Shown here one piece after another: positions 62,511 to 64,000 of a stretch of 64,000 nt of DNA. Under the pieces are notes generated by a model. The model saw nothing but the letters and a program-made list of their open reading frames with translations. It was not told the DNA's origin and made no database searches. The position numbers and the translations under genes are program-made. Source of the stretch: Anthoceros angustus. Taxonomy: Eukaryota; Streptophyta; Anthocerotopsida; Anthocerotales; Anthocerotaceae. The stretch lies in NCBI GenBank assembly GCA_010909165.1, contig VJWM01000218.1, positions 186,001 to 250,000 of the forward strand, in the 5' to 3' direction. Within the stretch, counting starts at the first letter, position 1; each line of letters begins with the position of its first letter.

Positions 62511-63254
62511 TGATGGTTGATTGATTGTGTGATTGTTGTGAGCTCTATTACATGTTCGTGAGTCCATTTTCATCTGATTCTTTGCTTATCGCTTTTCGGT
62601 TGGGCTTCTTTCCTGAGGATCTCCGCCCGGCTTTGAGTCTTGAGTTCTGGTGTGGGCGTTAGTTTGGTGGTTGGCGGTGGTCACATGGGTTGCACCCCTC
62701 TTGGTGGGGCCCTTTGGCCGGCCTTTTGGGGTTCGCCATAGCTCAAACTCTGTATGTCCGGTCAGTGGGGTCATTTGCCCTCGGTCCCGGTACCTCTTGA
62801 CCTGTACCCTTCAAGCTGGCGTTTGCAGGCCCCGTCCCCCATCCAATGGGCGATCCACACCCTCCGTATCGAGGACACTCCTTGTCGATCATGCTCAACT
62901 CTCTGCGTCAAGGGGTGAAAACTCACCTCGGGCACATGCATAAAGATTTCACCGGACTACAGGCTGCCCAAGTGCCTGCGACCTCCTCCACGTCCTGCCC
63001 GGCTTTGGCGCATAGCTTTCTCCTTGTGGTGCCTCTTTCTTCCAGGAATGGTTGCGGTCGGTGGATCACATCCTTGGGATGTTGAAACCCGCTTTCCATG
63101 TCCGCGCATCTTCCGAGCTTCCTCGGCACCTTCACGATGATGCCGTCGGCATTTCGTCTTCCCTAGATCGCCTTGCACTCGATCCGGGATGAGTTAGCTT
63201 GGTGTCTCCTCCTTCTTCTCCCGATGGTGTCTTGATTGCACTAGAGCCAGGCAA
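62511..63254. other. GC-rich region before the reverse transcriptase remnant
   Basis: No frame here matches a family I recognise. Open plus-strand stretches at 62650-62943 and 62846-63085 are rich in Ser, Pro and Arg and lack clear motifs. It may be the 5' part of the retroelement whose reverse transcriptase follows, too decayed to read. Confidence 0.3.
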
Positions 63255-64000
63255 GTGAAGTTGCTAGCCGTCTTGGCGTTTGGTGGCGGTAGGCTCTTGA
63301 GGAGGCATGCGTCTTTGCCAAGTCCGGAATCACTCGGTTGGAGCAGTCTGGGTAATGCAACAAACCTCGCGCAGTTGCTTGGCAGGGTGAATATGCATGC
63401 TGCTAGGGCTCTTGACCCGTCCTCCCTCCGCTTGAAGAGACAATTGCGCCTCCTGCCTCCATCCGCCACCTAAGGATGCCATTCCCCGGACATATCCGAC
63501 TATGTCCCGGAGGATCCTTCTCCACTGGCGGCTTTTGCTCGCTCTCTCCACAACCCTCGTCTTTCATCTGCGGTTTGTCGGGAATGGTGTTCGAACACCT
63601 TAGGGACCTCTTTCTCCCGAAGATCCATCTAGCGGCTTTCGAGCTCTTTTCTCAGGCTGCTGGTGGCTCGTGGAGATGCCTCACCGGTTTATTCTTGCGG
63701 CTAGTAGGCTTGTCGCTATGGACAAGCACTTTCGGCGTCGCCCACTCGCGGTTGGGAGGCCTTCATGCGGCTACTCGGGCACTCACTGCGGTCGCTCCCT
63801 TCTCCGGACACGCCCCTTCAATTTGGCATTGCCACTCAGGCTGCAGTGCATGGTGCTAGGGGTGGCTTGCCTTGATACCCACCCGGATTGGGTAGTCTTA
63901 CGGTGGATGTCGAGAACGCCTTCAATACCATTTCGGGCGTCATCTTTGAGGAGCTTAGGGATCTTGGCGTCTAGAGTCTTATACCCTTTGTCCGGTGCTT
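63255..64000 (+). pseudogene. Decayed reverse transcriptase of a retroelement, runs off the window
   Basis: One plus frame (starts divisible by 3) can be followed with interruptions. It has VKLLAVLAFGGG from 63255, a stop at 63471-63473, SDYVPEDPSPLAAFARSLHN from 63495, several stops near 63630-63710, EAFMRLLG and LQFGIATQAAVHGA from 63756, a stop at 63873-63875, VDVENAFNTIS from 63903, and a stop at 63972-63974 followed by SLIPFVRC. DVENAFN matches the reverse transcriptase motif with the first catalytic aspartate (xDxxxAF). The segment HPDWVVLR just before it is one frame off, so two small indels flank it. The arrangement resembles plant non-LTR-like reverse transcriptases. The YxDD region is not reached. 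Confidence 0.65.

Overview
This window is almost entirely one tandem array. From position 1 to about 61,205 a unit of about 1.38 kb repeats head to tail, always in the same orientation. I count one unit lacking only its first ~25 bases at the left edge, 43 complete units, and a truncated unit at the right edge. The array enters from the left, so its left end is not in view. It is not rDNA and not a simple short satellite. Each unit has an AT-richer half with a strongly conserved block of about 190 bp, and a CpG-rich half. On the minus strand each unit carries a sequence whose best-preserved form encodes a complete RING-H2 zinc finger (C-x2-C-x14-C-x-H-x2-H-x2-C-x11-C-x2-C), the type found in RING E3 ubiquitin ligases. 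Small indels break the finger in nearly every copy. The one copy I verified codon by codon as intact lies at 54257-54382.

Layout: 1-1321 is the left-edge unit. From 1322 to about 25,000 the units are strongly diverged and range from 1223 to 1563 bp; the most aberrant is 8567-9789, with a deletion and a foreign-looking hairpin patch. From about 25,000 to 43,800 they become steadily more uniform. The unit at 43847-45725 carries an internal 490-bp tandem duplication. Units from 45,726 to 60,956 are very uniform (1359-1408 bp) and share mosaic blocks that suggest gene conversion or unequal exchange. The array stops at about 61,205, inside the RING-H2 codons of the last unit.

The right flank (61,205-64,000) has no intact gene. 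It holds three short minisatellites (38-39 bp, 22-25 bp and about 26 bp periods) and, from about 63,255 to the window end, a decayed reverse-transcriptase coding region on the plus strand.

The organism is probably a plant (streptophyte). The RING-H2 finger resembles the plant ATL-like style, the repeats contain G-box (CACGTG) palindromes, and the reverse-transcriptase fragment resembles retroelements I associate with plant genomes. This is inference; nothing here fixes the species. There is no bacterial operon structure, RNA gene or CRISPR array.

Two cautions apply. Differences between units are mostly small indels clustered at the same GC-rich sites in every unit. That fits real decay with homogenisation, but also uncorrected long-read consensus errors in methylated repeats, so frameshift and pseudogene calls depend on assembly quality. 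Minus-strand stop codons are also sparse in the GC-rich half of the unit, so long chance frames are expected.
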